From the NCBI RefSeq assembly GCF_900156025.1, contig NZ_FTMO01000003.1, positions 248,001 to 312,000 of the forward strand: a DNA stretch of 64,000 bases, written 5' to 3'. A program made the translations under genes and the position numbers. The number at the start of each line of letters is the position of its first letter. Positions within the stretch are counted from its first letter, which is position 1. Below are positions 9,235-19,543 of the stretch, piece by piece. Below the pieces are notes generated by a model. It had not been told where the DNA came from and searched no databases. It worked only from the letters and a program-made list of their open reading frames with translations. The stretch is from Allobosea sp. TND4EK4 (GTDB lineage Bacteria; Pseudomonadota; Alphaproteobacteria; Rhizobiales; Beijerinckiaceae).

Positions 9235-11483
9235 AAGGCGTCTGGTTCATCGGATGGGGCAGCGTCCGCGCGCCCCGGAGGAGCGACGGCAGGTGCCGGA
9301 TGCTGAGGCTGCGGCGCTTCTGCGCGGCGCCGGGTCCAGGGGCGGTCGGCGCCCTGGGGCTCGGAAGGCCGGAAGCTCCAGCCCTCGGAGCGGCGATAGA
9401 GCGAGGTCGCGCCGTCGCGGGCAAGATCCATGCGGTGCACCAGCGTCGCCTCGCAGGGCGCGCTCCAGGGAATGGCTGTGACGACCAGGTCGGCTCGGCG
9501 GCAATCCTCGATGATCCCGACGCGGTCGCGCGCATAGGACACGGTCCTGCCCTCGGCGGTGCGGGCGACGCAGCCGAGGCTGTCGCAAGCGATGCCGTCG
9601 CGCAGCGTCGCATCGTCGGGCGAACGGTTGTCGCCATCGGCGGTGAGCCATTGCTGCAGGACGAAGCGGCTGGGCTTGCCGGCGATGGCGAAGCGGCCGT
9701 TCGCGCCGCGCACGGCGATGCCAGAACCGTCGCGCTCGATCAGGATTTCCGGCCGCTCCGGCTTGGCGGCGAAGGCGACGCCGAGCGCCAGCGGCAGAAT
9801 GCCCAGCCAGCGCAGCCTGGTGGTCCAAAGCGTCGTCCAGAGCAGCGCCGCGACGAAGCTGAGCAGCACGGCGGTGCCGAAGGCGGGGATCGTCACGGTC
9901 GAATGGTCGATGGTCGCGACCCAGTGCGCCACCTGCAAGACCAACTCGGAGCCAAGCCCCATCAGCGCCCAGGCCGGCCAGTCGAGCCCGAAGGGGTAGG
10001 CCAGCACGCCGAACACGGCGGCCGGCATCACGCAAAGCGAGACGAAGGGCAGCGCCAAGGCGTTGCCGAGCAGGCCGAAGGGGTTGAAGGTCTGGAAGTG
10101 GAAGGCGCCGAAGGGCGCCGTCGCGGCGGTGGCGAGGATCGTCGTGACGAGGATACCGAGCGCAGCGGTCCACAGCGCGCCCAGCGGCCAGGGCAGCACG
10201 CGCGGCGGCTGCGAGCGTTCGCGCCGCTCCCAGCGCTCGGCGAAGGCGATCAGCGCGGCCACCGCACCGAAGGACATCTGGAAGCTCGGTCCCAGCAGCG
10301 CGTCCGGCTCGCGCAGCAGCACGATCAGGGCGGCGAGCGCGAGATTGCGCATGCTCAGCGCCGAGCGGTCGACGAGGATGGCGCCGAGCATCACCAGCGT
10401 CATGATCAGCGAACGCTCCGTCGCCACGTCGCCGCCCGAGAACACGCAATAGGCGGTCGCGCCGATCATCGCCGCCACGGCCGCGATCTTCTTGACCGGC
10501 CAGGACAGGGCGACCGTCTGCGACAATGCGAGCAGCGCCCGGACCAGCCAGAAGATCGTGCCCGCCGCCAGCACCATGTGCAGGCCGGAGATCGAGACGA
10601 TGTGGTAGATGCCGGCCGCACGCAGGTCGTTGTTGGTCGCTTCGGTGATCAGCCCGCGCTTGCCGGTGACGAGCGCGGCCCCCACCGCCCCGCCCTGCCC
10701 GCCGCCGACGCTGGCGATCCGCTGCGTCAGCGCGTTGCGGGCCCTGTCGAGGGCGGCGTCGAGGGCCAGCCGCATCGGCATCGCCGACGGCGGCGGCGCC
10801 AGCGCGATCTTGCCGGCGATGCTGCCGACGGCACCGATCCCCTTGAAGAAGGCGTCCCGCCCGAAATCGTAGCCGCCGGCACGGGCGGGGCCGGGTGGCG
10901 GCAGCAACCGCGCCGTGGCGACGATATGGTCGCCCGGAGCGACCGCGCCGCTGCGGATATTGACGCGCACCCGCCTCGGCCGGCTTTCGGGCGCGAGCCC
11001 GGCGATGTCGGTGATCAGCAGCACGAGGCGGGCGCCGACGTCTCGCGCCTCGACGCTTTCGACGAAGCCCGTGATCTTCGCGACGCGCGGGCGGTCCAGC
11101 ATCGGCGCGGCGATGTCGGCCGTGCGCCAGACCCCCGCGCCGAAGCCTGCGAAGATGGCGGCGACGGCGACGCAGGCTCCGGCCGCGACCGGCCGTGTCC
11201 GGAGCAGGCCGGCCAGGGTCGCAGCCACGGCGAAGCCGATGGCGGGCGCCCAGAGCGAGGGCTCGCTGTCGGCGGCGAAATAGAGCAGGACGCCGAGGCC
11301 CATCGCCACCGGCAGCCAGAGAAACAACCGCCGTCGTTCGGTCTCCAGCGCCAGCGCCTCCGTCAGCGCGCCGCCCAGCTCCGCCAGCAGGGAGCCGCCA
11401 TTCAGAGCGAAGGGCGGCAGCAGCCGCGCCGGCATGGCGGCGGCGATCAGCCTCGCGCGACGACCGGGCGTTGCGGACTGCAT
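9228..11483 (-). CDS. comEC: ComEC/Rec2 family DNA-uptake channel protein
   Basis: This 751-aa polytopic inner-membrane protein is the likely channel for single-stranded DNA in natural transformation. An N-terminal DUF4131-type soluble domain with flanking membrane segments (about 50-230) is followed by the competence domain with the conserved motif [12 protein letters not shown] (about 315-326) and many hydrophobic helices to about residue 560. The C-terminal part (about 575-750) occupies the place of the metallo-beta-lactamase-like domain, but I see no HxHxDH motif, and the tail is low-complexity. It is convergent with lexA, overlapping by seven bases. No other competence gene is nearby. 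Confidence 0.9.
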   Translation of the reverse strand: MQSATPGRRARLIAAAMPARLLPPFALNGGSLLAELGGALTEALALETERRRLFLWLPVAMGLGVLLYFAADSEPSLWAPAIGFAVAATLAGLLRTRPVAAGACVAVAAIFAGFGAGVWRTADIAAPMLDRPRVAKITGFVESVEARDVGARLVLLITDIAGLAPESRPRRVRVNIRSGAVAPGDHIVATARLLPPPGPARAGGYDFGRDAFFKGIGAVGSIAGKIALAPPPSAMPMRLALDAALDRARNALTQRIASVGGGQGGAVGAALVTGKRGLITEATNNDLRAAGIYHIVSISGLHMVLAAGTIFWLVRALLALSQTVALSWPVKKIAAVAAMIGATAYCVFSGGDVATERSLIMTLVMLGAILVDRSALSMRNLALAALIVLLREPDALLGPSFQMSFGAVAALIAFAERWERRERSQPPRVLPWPLGALWTAALGILVTTILATAATAPFGAFHFQTFNPFGLLGNALALPFVSLCVMPAAVFGVLAYPFGLDWPAWALMGLGSELVLQVAHWVATIDHSTVTIPAFGTAVLLSFVAALLWTTLWTTRLRWLGILPLALGVAFAAKPERPEILIERDGSGIAVRGANGRFAIAGKPSRFVLQQWLTADGDNRSPDDATLRDGIACDSLGCVARTAEGRTVSYARDRVGIIEDCRRADLVVTAIPWSAPCEATLVHRMDLARDGATSLYRRSEGWSFRPSEPQGADRPWTRRRAEAPQPQHPAPAVAPPGRADAAPSDEPDAFQ

Positions 11484-11631
11484 CGCCTCCCCTCCCCGCC
11501 GGGCGCGATTGAGCGCTTAACCCCCCGGCGAAGCCATGTTACAGGGCGCCCGCCGGTTGTCATGCGCTGCCTGGCCCTTTCCCGTTTTCTCGTCCCGGGC
11601 CCCTGATCCCGCCCGGTCGGAGCCTGCCTTC

Positions 11632-13050
11632 ATGAGCAACGCCGTCATCACGCGCTTTGCGCCCTCGCCCACCGGTTTCCTGCATATCGGCGGGGCGCGC
11701 ACGGCGCTGTTCAACTGGCTCTATGCCCGCCGGCAGGGCGGCAAGATGCTGCTGCGCATCGAGGACACGGACCGCGAACGCTCGACCGACGCCGCCATCA
11801 CCGCCATCATCGACGGGCTGTCCTGGCTGGGCCTCGATTGGGATGGCGACACGGTCTACCAGTTCGCCCGCGCCGAGCGTCATCGCGAGGTGGCCGAGCA
11901 GATGCTCGCCGCCGGCACCGCCTATCACTGTTATGCCAGCCAGGCCGAGCTCGAGGAGATGCGCGAGAAGGCGCGGGCCGAGGGCAAGCCGCTGCGCTAT
12001 GACGGGCGCTGGCGCGACCGGGACCCGTCCGAGGCACCGGCCGGCGTGAAGCCGGTCATCCGCCTGAAGGCACCGCAGACCGGCGAGACGGTGGTCGAGG
12101 ACGAGGTGCAGGGCCGCGTCGTCTGGCAGAACGAGAATCTCGACGACCTCGTGCTGCTGCGCTCGGACGGCACCCCGACCTATATGCTCGCCGTCGTGGT
12201 CGACGACCACGACATGGGCGTGACCCATGTCATCCGCGGCGACGACCACCTGACCAATGCCGCCCGCCAGACGCAGATCTACAACGCGCTCGGCTGGACC
12301 GTGCCGAGCATGTCGCACATCCCGCTGATCCATGGGCCGGACGGGGCCAAGCTCTCGAAGCGCCACGGGGCGCTCGGCGTCGATGCCTATCGCTCGATGG
12401 GCTATCTGCCGGCGGCGCTGCGGAACTACCTGGTCCGGCTCGGCTGGAGCCATGGCGATCAGGAGGTGTTCTCGACGCAGGAGATGATCGACGCGTTCAA
12501 CCTCTCCTCGATCGGCCGTTCGCCGGCCCGCTTCGACTACGCCAAGCTTGAGAACCTGAACGGGCTCTATATGCGCCAGTCGGACGACCGCGAGCTGCTC
12601 GACGCGCTGAAGGTCATCCTGCCGGAAATCGGGCCGGCGCGCGGTCTCGGTCCCGAGCTCTCGCCGGAGCTGGAGGCCAGGTTCCTCGCGGCGATGCCGG
12701 GGCTGAAGGAGCGGGCGAAGACTCTGGTCGAGCTGCTCGACAGCGCCTTCTATCTCTATGCCCAGCGCCCGCTGCAGCTCGACGACAAGGCGAAGGGGCT
12801 CCTGGACGCCAATGCACGGGCCCGGCTTCCCGGCCTCGGCGAGGCGCTGGCGACCGTCAACGACTGGTCGCCGGCGCCGCTGGAGGCCGCGGTCAGGGCC
12901 TATGCCGAGGCGAACGGGCTCAAGCTCGGCCAGGCGGCGCAGCCGCTGCGGGCGGCCCTGACGGGGCGCGCCATGTCGCCGGGACTGTTCGATGTCATGG
13001 CCGTGCTGGGCCGCGACGAGAGCCTGGCGCGGCTCGCAGACCAGGCCTGA
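11632..13050 (+). CDS. gltX: Glutamyl-tRNA synthetase
   Basis: GltX (472 aa) charges tRNA-Glu (and possibly tRNA-Gln, followed by GatCAB correction). It is a class I synthetase: the HIGH-type motif is HIGG at residues 18-21 and the KMSKS loop is KLSKR at 240-244. The start [15 protein letters not shown] is chosen because the family begins just before RFAPSPTG; an upstream start would add 32 unrelated residues. It is divergent from comEC, with promoters expected in the 148-bp gap, and is followed by a short hairpin before gltA. Confidence 0.97.
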   Translation: MSNAVITRFAPSPTGFLHIGGARTALFNWLYARRQGGKMLLRIEDTDRERSTDAAITAIIDGLSWLGLDWDGDTVYQFARAERHREVAEQMLAAGTAYHCYASQAELEEMREKARAEGKPLRYDGRWRDRDPSEAPAGVKPVIRLKAPQTGETVVEDEVQGRVVWQNENLDDLVLLRSDGTPTYMLAVVVDDHDMGVTHVIRGDDHLTNAARQTQIYNALGWTVPSMSHIPLIHGPDGAKLSKRHGALGVDAYRSMGYLPAALRNYLVRLGWSHGDQEVFSTQEMIDAFNLSSIGRSPARFDYAKLENLNGLYMRQSDDRELLDALKVILPEIGPARGLGPELSPELEARFLAAMPGLKERAKTLVELLDSAFYLYAQRPLQLDDKAKGLLDANARARLPGLGEALATVNDWSPAPLEAAVRAYAEANGLKLGQAAQPLRAALTGRAMSPGLFDVMAVLGRDESLARLADQA

Positions 13051-13062
13051 CGACAAACCACG

Positions 13063-13086
13063 CCGGCGGCGAACGCCGCCGGTTTC
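13063..13086 (+). terminator. Possible terminator after gltX
   Basis: An 8-bp GC-rich stem (CCGGCGGC at 13063-13070 with GCCGCCGG at 13075-13082, loop GAAC) lies 12 bases after the gltX stop and is followed by only a short TTTC. The stem is strong but the T-tract is weak. Confidence 0.5.
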
Positions 13087-13286
13087 GGGCCATGATGCCG
13101 ACGCGCGACAAACCGCCTTTAGGCTTGGTTGAATGCATGGGGCAAATGGGCTAGTGACGCGCAAGTGCGTTGCGCCGCAACACGGCGCCGCGACACGAAT
13201 ATTGCTTGTAAATCAGTTGCATGGATCGCATCCGCCTCGCACCGCCGACATGCGCCTGTCACGTCGGACCGCTGGGATGAGGACAA

Positions 13287-13306
13287 GTTCGCGCCAAGTC
13301 GCGAAC
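13287..13306 (+). promoter_or_regulatory. Perfect inverted repeat in the gltA leader
   Basis: The 309-bp gap between gltX and gltA holds the gltX hairpin, AT-richer DNA around 13185-13220 that could carry the gltA promoter, and this element: GTTCGCG (13287-13293), six bases, CGCGAAC (13300-13306), ending 53 bases before the gltA ATG. It could be a protein-binding operator or an mRNA hairpin. It is not a LexA box (wrong spacing and orientation). The gltA Shine-Dalgarno GAAAGGA lies near 13344-13350. Confidence 0.4.
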
Positions 13307-13359
13307 GGGCTGCACCGGCTACTGCCGAACGGCGGCGAGCCTTGAAAGGATCGGTATCG

Positions 13360-14649
<1,290 letters not shown>

Positions 14650-14674
14650 GACCAGCGGCCAGGCTTTCGAGACA

Positions 14675-14708
14675 GGGCGCGGCGGTTTTCCGCCGCGCCC
14701 TTCTTGTT
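14675..14708 (+). terminator. Intrinsic terminator of gltA
   Basis: An 11-bp perfect stem (GGGCGCGGCGG at 14675-14685, CCGCCGCGCCC at 14690-14700) with a TTTT loop is followed by TTCTTGTT. It separates gltA from the convergent lpxB. The remaining bases up to 14868 show no recognisable feature. Confidence 0.85.
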
Positions 14709-14868
14709 GCAGGCATCAATGCCGGTCGGTCGACGGGACGCCGGCCGCTCTCGACGTCCCTGCTGAAGCAGCGGTGGAGCTGAAAGGCCCGCGCAGCCGA
14801 TGACGGTGATGCCGACCATCTCGGCGGCGACTGTCCGTCAGGCGCACCGAGGTCCTGAAGCCCAAGCC

Positions 14869-16056
14869 CTAAGCGGACACGACCGGGCGGCCGCTGCGCC
14901 GCTCGACCACCGCCAGCGCCGCCTCCACCGCATTCGCAGCCGGGCTCTCGCCGGCCGAGCGCATGATCGTCTCGACCTCCGCGAATCCAGCGAGTTGCCG
15001 GGCCCGGTCTGGTCCCTCGCCGAGGGCGGCGAGCAGATGGCGGCTCAGCGCCTCCGGCGTCGCCTCCTCCTGGATGAATTCGGGCACGATGTTTCGACCG
15101 AGGATCAGATTGGGCAGGATCACGCTCGGCAGCTTGACGAGGCGACGCGCGAGCACCGCCTCCCATCCCGCGCCCCGATAGGCGGCGACGGTCGGCACCT
15201 GCGACAGGGCGAGCTCCAGCGTGACGGTGCCAGATGCGGCGAGCGCAGCCCGCGCGTTGCGAAAAGCCGCGAGCTTGGCGGCCTCGCCCGTCACGATCTC
15301 CGGCTTGGCCGCCCAATGCGCCACCGCCTCGGCGATCGTCGGCTGCAGCCGGCCCACCGCCGGCAGGACGAACCGGGCGCCGGGTACCGAAGCCGAGACC
15401 TTGGCGACGGCCTCTCCGAAGACCGGCATCAGGTGATGGATCTCGGAGCGGCGGCTGCCGGGCAGCACCAGCACGAGCGGCCGTGCGGCATCATCCCGCT
15501 GCTGCTGCTCCACCGCTTGCGGCCGGAATTCCTCCAGGCGTTCCATCAGCGGGTGGCCGACATAGACCGTCTCCGGCCCGTGCAGCCGCGCCAATGCCGC
15601 GGGCTCGAAGGGCAACAGTGCCAGGATGCGGTCGACATGCGGCGCCATTCTCCGCGCCCGCCCCGAGCGCCAGGCCCAGACGCTGGGGCAGACCCAATGG
15701 ACGATCGGGGTGGCGGGCGCGCGCGCCCTCACCTTCCTGGCCACGCGCAGGCAGAAATCGGGGCTGTCGATCGTCAGCAGCAGATCAGGCTGGAAGGCGA
15801 CGATCCCGCGGGCCGCGTCCTCCATCCGCCGCAGCAGCAAGGGCAGCCGGGCAATGACCGGGCCAAACCCCATGACCGCGATGTCGGATTGCGGGAAGAA
15901 GGAGGTCAGTCCCGCCTCGGGCAGGCCATGATCGCCGACACCGCGGATCTCGATCTCGCGGTCGCCCAGCCGCTTGCGCAGGCTCGCGAGAAAGCGCAGC
16001 GCCAGCGCATCTCCGGAGGCCTCACCGGCGATGATCGCCAGCCTGAACGGGCGCAT
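14869..16056 (-). CDS. lpxB: Lipid-A-disaccharide synthase
   Basis: LpxB (395 aa) joins UDP-2,3-diacylglucosamine and lipid X to form the lipid A disaccharide at the inner face of the cytoplasmic membrane. The N-terminus IIAGEASGDALA and the segments VHWVCPSVWAWR, VYVGHPLMERL and LPGSRRSEI are family signatures of this GT19 glycosyltransferase. Its ATG shares one base with the lpxI stop (TGATG), so the two are translationally coupled. It is the last gene of the bamA-lpxD-fabZ-lpxA-lpxI-lpxB cluster. Confidence 0.97.
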   Translation of the reverse strand: MRPFRLAIIAGEASGDALALRFLASLRKRLGDREIEIRGVGDHGLPEAGLTSFFPQSDIAVMGFGPVIARLPLLLRRMEDAARGIVAFQPDLLLTIDSPDFCLRVARKVRARAPATPIVHWVCPSVWAWRSGRARRMAPHVDRILALLPFEPAALARLHGPETVYVGHPLMERLEEFRPQAVEQQQRDDAARPLVLVLPGSRRSEIHHLMPVFGEAVAKVSASVPGARFVLPAVGRLQPTIAEAVAHWAAKPEIVTGEAAKLAAFRNARAALAASGTVTLELALSQVPTVAAYRGAGWEAVLARRLVKLPSVILPNLILGRNIVPEFIQEEATPEALSRHLLAALGEGPDRARQLAGFAEVETIMRSAGESPAANAVEAALAVVERRSGRPVVSA

Positions 16057-16919
16057 CAGGCTATTCCCTCGACAAAGAGGCCGAGTTCATCGGCCAGCCG
16101 GCCCAGCGCCGCGCGATCCCCCACGAGGACCTGCCCGGCCCGGACGCCGATGCCGGCAAGCCCGGCCGCCTTGACGTTCCGCAGGGTCTGCTCGCCGATG
16201 GCGGGCATGTCCACCCTGAGATCCTGCCCGGCCTTCGGCGCCTTGACCAGCACCCCGTCGCCCTCCGTGAGCTTCAGGCGGCGGCGGGCGACGAGATCCC
16301 CGACGCGCGCGATCATCGCGTCGGTTCCCTCGGCCGCCTCGACGGCGACGACACGATGGTCGGCGAGAATCGCGGCCTGGCCGACATCGAAGGGCGACAG
16401 CGCCTCGATCAACGAAAAGCCGCGCTGGAGCAGGTTCTTTTGATGCTCCGTGGCGCTCTGCCGGCCGAGCGGGCCGGGCGGCATGGCAAGTTCGGGCGCG
16501 ATCTCGGCCGGGCCGTGCACGCGAAAACCCTGATCCTCGAAGAAGCGCACCACCCTGCTGAGAAGATGGTCGTCGCCGCCCTGAAAGGCCTTGGCGAAGT
16601 AAGGCAGGTAGCGCAGCGTCGCGAGCTCCGGCCTGAGCGAACCGAAGCTCGGGCGGGGCAGGCCGCCGAGCATGACGAGATCGGCGATGCCGCGCCGACG
16701 CAGTTCCTCGATCAGGCTGCCGAGCTGGCCGAGCCGGTAGACTTTGACAGGGGCGTCGCCATAGGCGGACGGATCGCCGACCCCCTCGATAGCGGCGATG
16801 AAGATGTCCCCGCCCCGCCCTGTAACGATGCGGGCCAGGGCCGGCGGGTAGTCGCCACCGCCCGCGATCATCGCAAGCGGCCCTCGCAAGGCGGCCGGGG
16901 GATCGGCCGCGTGCGTCAC
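16056..16919 (-). CDS. lpxI: UDP-2,3-diacylglucosamine pyrophosphatase LpxI
   Basis: LpxI (287 aa) hydrolyses UDP-2,3-diacylglucosamine to lipid X and UMP. It is the alphaproteobacterial functional replacement for LpxH, first known from Caulobacter. The MIAGGGDYP motif near the N-terminus, ADLVMLGGLPRPS and the C-terminal DMPAIGEQTLRNVKAAGLAGIGV segment match the family. I chose the GTG at 16919 because it overlaps the lpxA stop as GTGA; an upstream ATG would overlap lpxA by 37 bases. Its presence between lpxA and lpxB explains how the pathway is completed here. Confidence 0.95.
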   Translation of the reverse strand: MTHAADPPAALRGPLAMIAGGGDYPPALARIVTGRGGDIFIAAIEGVGDPSAYGDAPVKVYRLGQLGSLIEELRRRGIADLVMLGGLPRPSFGSLRPELATLRYLPYFAKAFQGGDDHLLSRVVRFFEDQGFRVHGPAEIAPELAMPPGPLGRQSATEHQKNLLQRGFSLIEALSPFDVGQAAILADHRVVAVEAAEGTDAMIARVGDLVARRRLKLTEGDGVLVKAPKAGQDLRVDMPAIGEQTLRNVKAAGLAGIGVRAGQVLVGDRAALGRLADELGLFVEGIA

Positions 16920-17725
16920 CGGTCGACGAGCGCGACGTCGCGCGGGACGCAAAGCCCCTTGTCGCCGCCCGCGCGGATGAAATCGAGGATCTCGTGGACC
17001 AGCGGGTGCCCAGCAAACTCCGCCGCGACGTCCTCGACGCGCTCCGAGAGCGTGCCTTCATCGGCGAAGAGCAGCCGATAGGCCCGGCGCAGCTCATGAA
17101 TCTGCTCGCGGGTGAAGTTGCGACGCTTCAGCCCGATCAGGTTGAGCCCGGCGAGATGGGCCGGGTTGTCGCGCACGGCGCCGAAGGGAATCACATCACC
17201 CAGCACGCCGGCACCGCCACCGATGAAGGCGTGATCGCCGATGCGGACGAATTGCTGGATACCGCAACCGCCACTCAGGATGGCGAAGTTGCCGATCGTC
17301 ACATGGCCGGCACACATCACATTGTTGGAGAAGATGATGTTGTTGCCGAGGCGGCAGTCATGGCCGACATGCGAGTTGGCCAGGAAGAAACAGCGGTCGC
17401 CGACCACCGTCTCCATGCCACCGCCCTCGGTGCCTGGGTTCATGGTGACGCCTTCGCGGATCTGGCAATCGGCGCCGATCGAGAGGGTCGAGGGCTCACC
17501 CCGGTATTTCACATCCTGAGGGGGATGCCCGATGGAGGCGAAGGGGAAAATGCGGGTGCGCGCGCCGATGCTGGTGCGGCCGGCGACGACGACATGGCTG
17601 ACCAGTTCGACGCCTTCGCCGAGCACGACGTCCGGCCCGACGGTGCAGAACGGGCCGATGCTGACCCCTGCGCCGAGCTGCGCCTTGGGATCGACGATCG
17701 ACATGGGATGGATGGAGACGCTCAT
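16916..17725 (-). CDS. lpxA: UDP-N-acetylglucosamine O-acyltransferase
   Basis: LpxA (269 aa) adds a 3-hydroxyacyl chain from ACP to UDP-GlcNAc, the first step of lipid A synthesis. It is a left-handed beta-helix made of hexapeptide repeats (VDPKAQLGAGVSIGPF onward), with the catalytic histidine in NSHVGHDCRLG and the C-terminal helical domain typical of the family (GLNLIGLKRRNF, then RRAYRLLF). It lies between fabZ and lpxI, overlapping the latter by four bases. FabZ and LpxA compete for the same hydroxyacyl-ACP, so the pairing is functionally sensible. Confidence 0.97.
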   Translation of the reverse strand: MSVSIHPMSIVDPKAQLGAGVSIGPFCTVGPDVVLGEGVELVSHVVVAGRTSIGARTRIFPFASIGHPPQDVKYRGEPSTLSIGADCQIREGVTMNPGTEGGGMETVVGDRCFFLANSHVGHDCRLGNNIIFSNNVMCAGHVTIGNFAILSGGCGIQQFVRIGDHAFIGGGAGVLGDVIPFGAVRDNPAHLAGLNLIGLKRRNFTREQIHELRRAYRLLFADEGTLSERVEDVAAEFAGHPLVHEILDFIRAGGDKGLCVPRDVALVDR

Positions 17726-17818
17726 GGCGCGTTCGCTTGTCCTTGCCGGCTGTCCGTCCGGAGCCTCGGCGCCTGCCGTCTGCGCTGCGAGGCCGTCATT
17801 CCAGAAAGGCCGAAGGCC

Positions 17819-18274
17819 TCAGGAGACCATCGCCGAGATTTCGGCTTCCGCCACTAGGGTGCCGTCGACGCGGGCCTCGCCGCGGTAGAACCAGATGTTG
17901 CGGCGGCGCGCCATCTTGGTGAGATGGAACCGGATCTGGTCGCCCGGCGTCACCGGCTTGCGGAACTTCGCCTTGTCGATCGTCGTGAAGAGCACTGTGT
18001 TGACCTGCTCTCCGGCCCCGCGCGCATTGACCACAAGCACGCCAGCCGTCTGGGCCATGCCCTCGATCATCAGCACGCCCGGAAACACGGGGCGGCCGGG
18101 AAAGTGACCGGTGAATTGCGGCTCGTTCGCGGTGACGTTCTTGATGCCGACGCCCGATTCCTCACCATTGATCTCGACGACCCGGTCCACCAGCAGGAAG
18201 GGGTAGCGGTGGGGAATGGATGTCATGATCCTCTGGATGTCGATGACATCCAGCGTCGTCGTCGGCTCGCTCAT
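17819..18274 (-). CDS. fabZ: 3-hydroxyacyl-ACP dehydratase FabZ
   Basis: FabZ (151 aa) dehydrates 3-hydroxyacyl-ACP in fatty acid elongation. The hot-dog fold shows HRYPFLLVDRV with the catalytic histidine region and GHFPGRPVFPGVLMIEGMAQ with the catalytic glutamate. I chose the ATG at 18274 (MSEPTTTLDVIDI); a longer reading would add 30 residues without family similarity. It sits between lpxD and lpxA as in most proteobacteria. The 93-bp gap to lpxA contains a fragment beginning GCCGTCATTCC that resembles one arm of the palindromic repeats seen at 43823 and 45173. Confidence 0.96.
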   Translation of the reverse strand: MSEPTTTLDVIDIQRIMTSIPHRYPFLLVDRVVEINGEESGVGIKNVTANEPQFTGHFPGRPVFPGVLMIEGMAQTAGVLVVNARGAGEQVNTVLFTTIDKAKFRKPVTPGDQIRFHLTKMARRRNIWFYRGEARVDGTLVAEAEISAMVS

Positions 18275-18443
18275 CGCCTGCAATCTCCAACGGCTCCGGC
18301 GTTCTCGTGACGCCTGCGTCCATCGTGGGCCATCAGCATAACGTGCCGGCAGCCCAGCCTTCATTCCTGACCGTTTGCCGGAAACAAAGCCGTCCGGGCA
18401 ACAGAAATCTCATCGACCGGCGCTCGCGAGCGGGGCGCAGCAA

Positions 18444-19508
18444 TCAGCCCTTGGGGGTGTCGTCCTTGGCGCGCCCGCGCCGGCTGACCGCCGCCTTGAG
18501 CCAGGCGCTCTCGCGCGCCCAGCTGAGCGCCGGCTGTGCCGGATAGCCGCCATAGCGTGCACCCCGCGGAACATCACCCGCCACGCCGCTCTGCGCCGCG
18601 ATCTGCGCGCCCGCGCCGATCGTCAGATGGCCGGCGAGGCCGACCTGGCCACCGAGCACCGCGAAATCCTCGAGAGTCGAGGAGCCGGCGAGACCGGTCT
18701 GCGCGCAGATCACGCAATGCCGCCCGATCACGCAGTTATGGCCGATCTGGACGAGGTTATCGATCTTGGTGCCTTCGCCGATCACCGTGTCGCGGCTGGC
18801 GCCGCGGTCGATGCAGCTGTTGGCGCCGATCTCGACATCGTCCTGGATGATGACGCGGCCAATCTGCGGCACCTTCATGTGCCCCTTCGGGCTCATGGCG
18901 AAACCGAAACCGTCCTGCCCGATGCGGGCGCCTGGATGCACGATCACGCGGTTGCCGATCAGCGAGGCCTGGATCGAGGCGCCGGCGCCGATGGAGCAGT
19001 TGCGCCCGATCCGGACCTGGGGTCCGATCACTGCATTGGCGGCGACGATGGTGCCCGCGCCGATCTCGGCGCCGGGTCCGATGACGGCACCGGGATCGAC
19101 CGTGACGCCTTGCTCGAGAACCGCCGACGGATGGACCACGGCACCAGGCGCGATGCCCTGCGAAGCAAAGGCCGCTTCCGGCCTAAGAGCCTCGGGGAAG
19201 AAGCGCGCAAGGACGCGCGCAAAGGCGTGGTAGGGCGTCGCGCTGACGAGGACCACCGCAGATGCGGGGGCGCGGTCGGCGAAGCGCGACGATACCAGGA
19301 CGCAGCCCGCCTTTGTCGAGACAAGCGCCTCGACATATTTCGGGTTGTCCATATAGGCAATATCGCCCGGCCCGGCCGTTTCGAGCGCGGCGGCACCGGA
19401 CAGGATCCGACCGGCCTCGACGCCGTCAGGAACGGCCGTGCCACAAAGAGCTGCGACCTCGCCGATCGTCAGCGAGGTCGCAAGCGGGAAGAAAACAGGT
19501 TCTGTCAT
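18444..19508 (-). CDS. lpxD: UDP-3-O-(3-hydroxyacyl)glucosamine N-acyltransferase
   Basis: LpxD (354 aa) adds the second hydroxyacyl chain in lipid A synthesis. It has an N-terminal uridine-binding domain (about 1-100) followed by a long hexapeptide-repeat beta-helix ([16 protein letters not shown] and following), the catalytic histidine in [10 protein letters not shown], and a C-terminal helix. The ATG at 19508 (MTEPVFFP) gives the family length. It follows bamA by 35 bases and precedes fabZ by 169 bases, consistent with co-transcription. Confidence 0.96.
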   Translation of the reverse strand: MTEPVFFPLATSLTIGEVAALCGTAVPDGVEAGRILSGAAALETAGPGDIAYMDNPKYVEALVSTKAGCVLVSSRFADRAPASAVVLVSATPYHAFARVLARFFPEALRPEAAFASQGIAPGAVVHPSAVLEQGVTVDPGAVIGPGAEIGAGTIVAANAVIGPQVRIGRNCSIGAGASIQASLIGNRVIVHPGARIGQDGFGFAMSPKGHMKVPQIGRVIIQDDVEIGANSCIDRGASRDTVIGEGTKIDNLVQIGHNCVIGRHCVICAQTGLAGSSTLEDFAVLGGQVGLAGHLTIGAGAQIAAQSGVAGDVPRGARYGGYPAQPALSWARESAWLKAAVSRRGRAKDDTPKG

Positions 19509-19543
19509 GGGTGAGACCGAAGCGGGGCCGAAGCCCCGCATCG

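Noticed and set aside
9300-11606. A 768-codon plus-strand open frame.
   Set aside because: It is antisense to comEC, with the repetitive Arg/Gly/Ala-rich composition typical of shadow frames in GC-rich DNA.
17790-17818. Third copy of the GTCATTCC palindromic repeat between lpxA and fabZ.
   Set aside because: Only one arm is recognisable, so it was mentioned under fabZ rather than called as a repeat.
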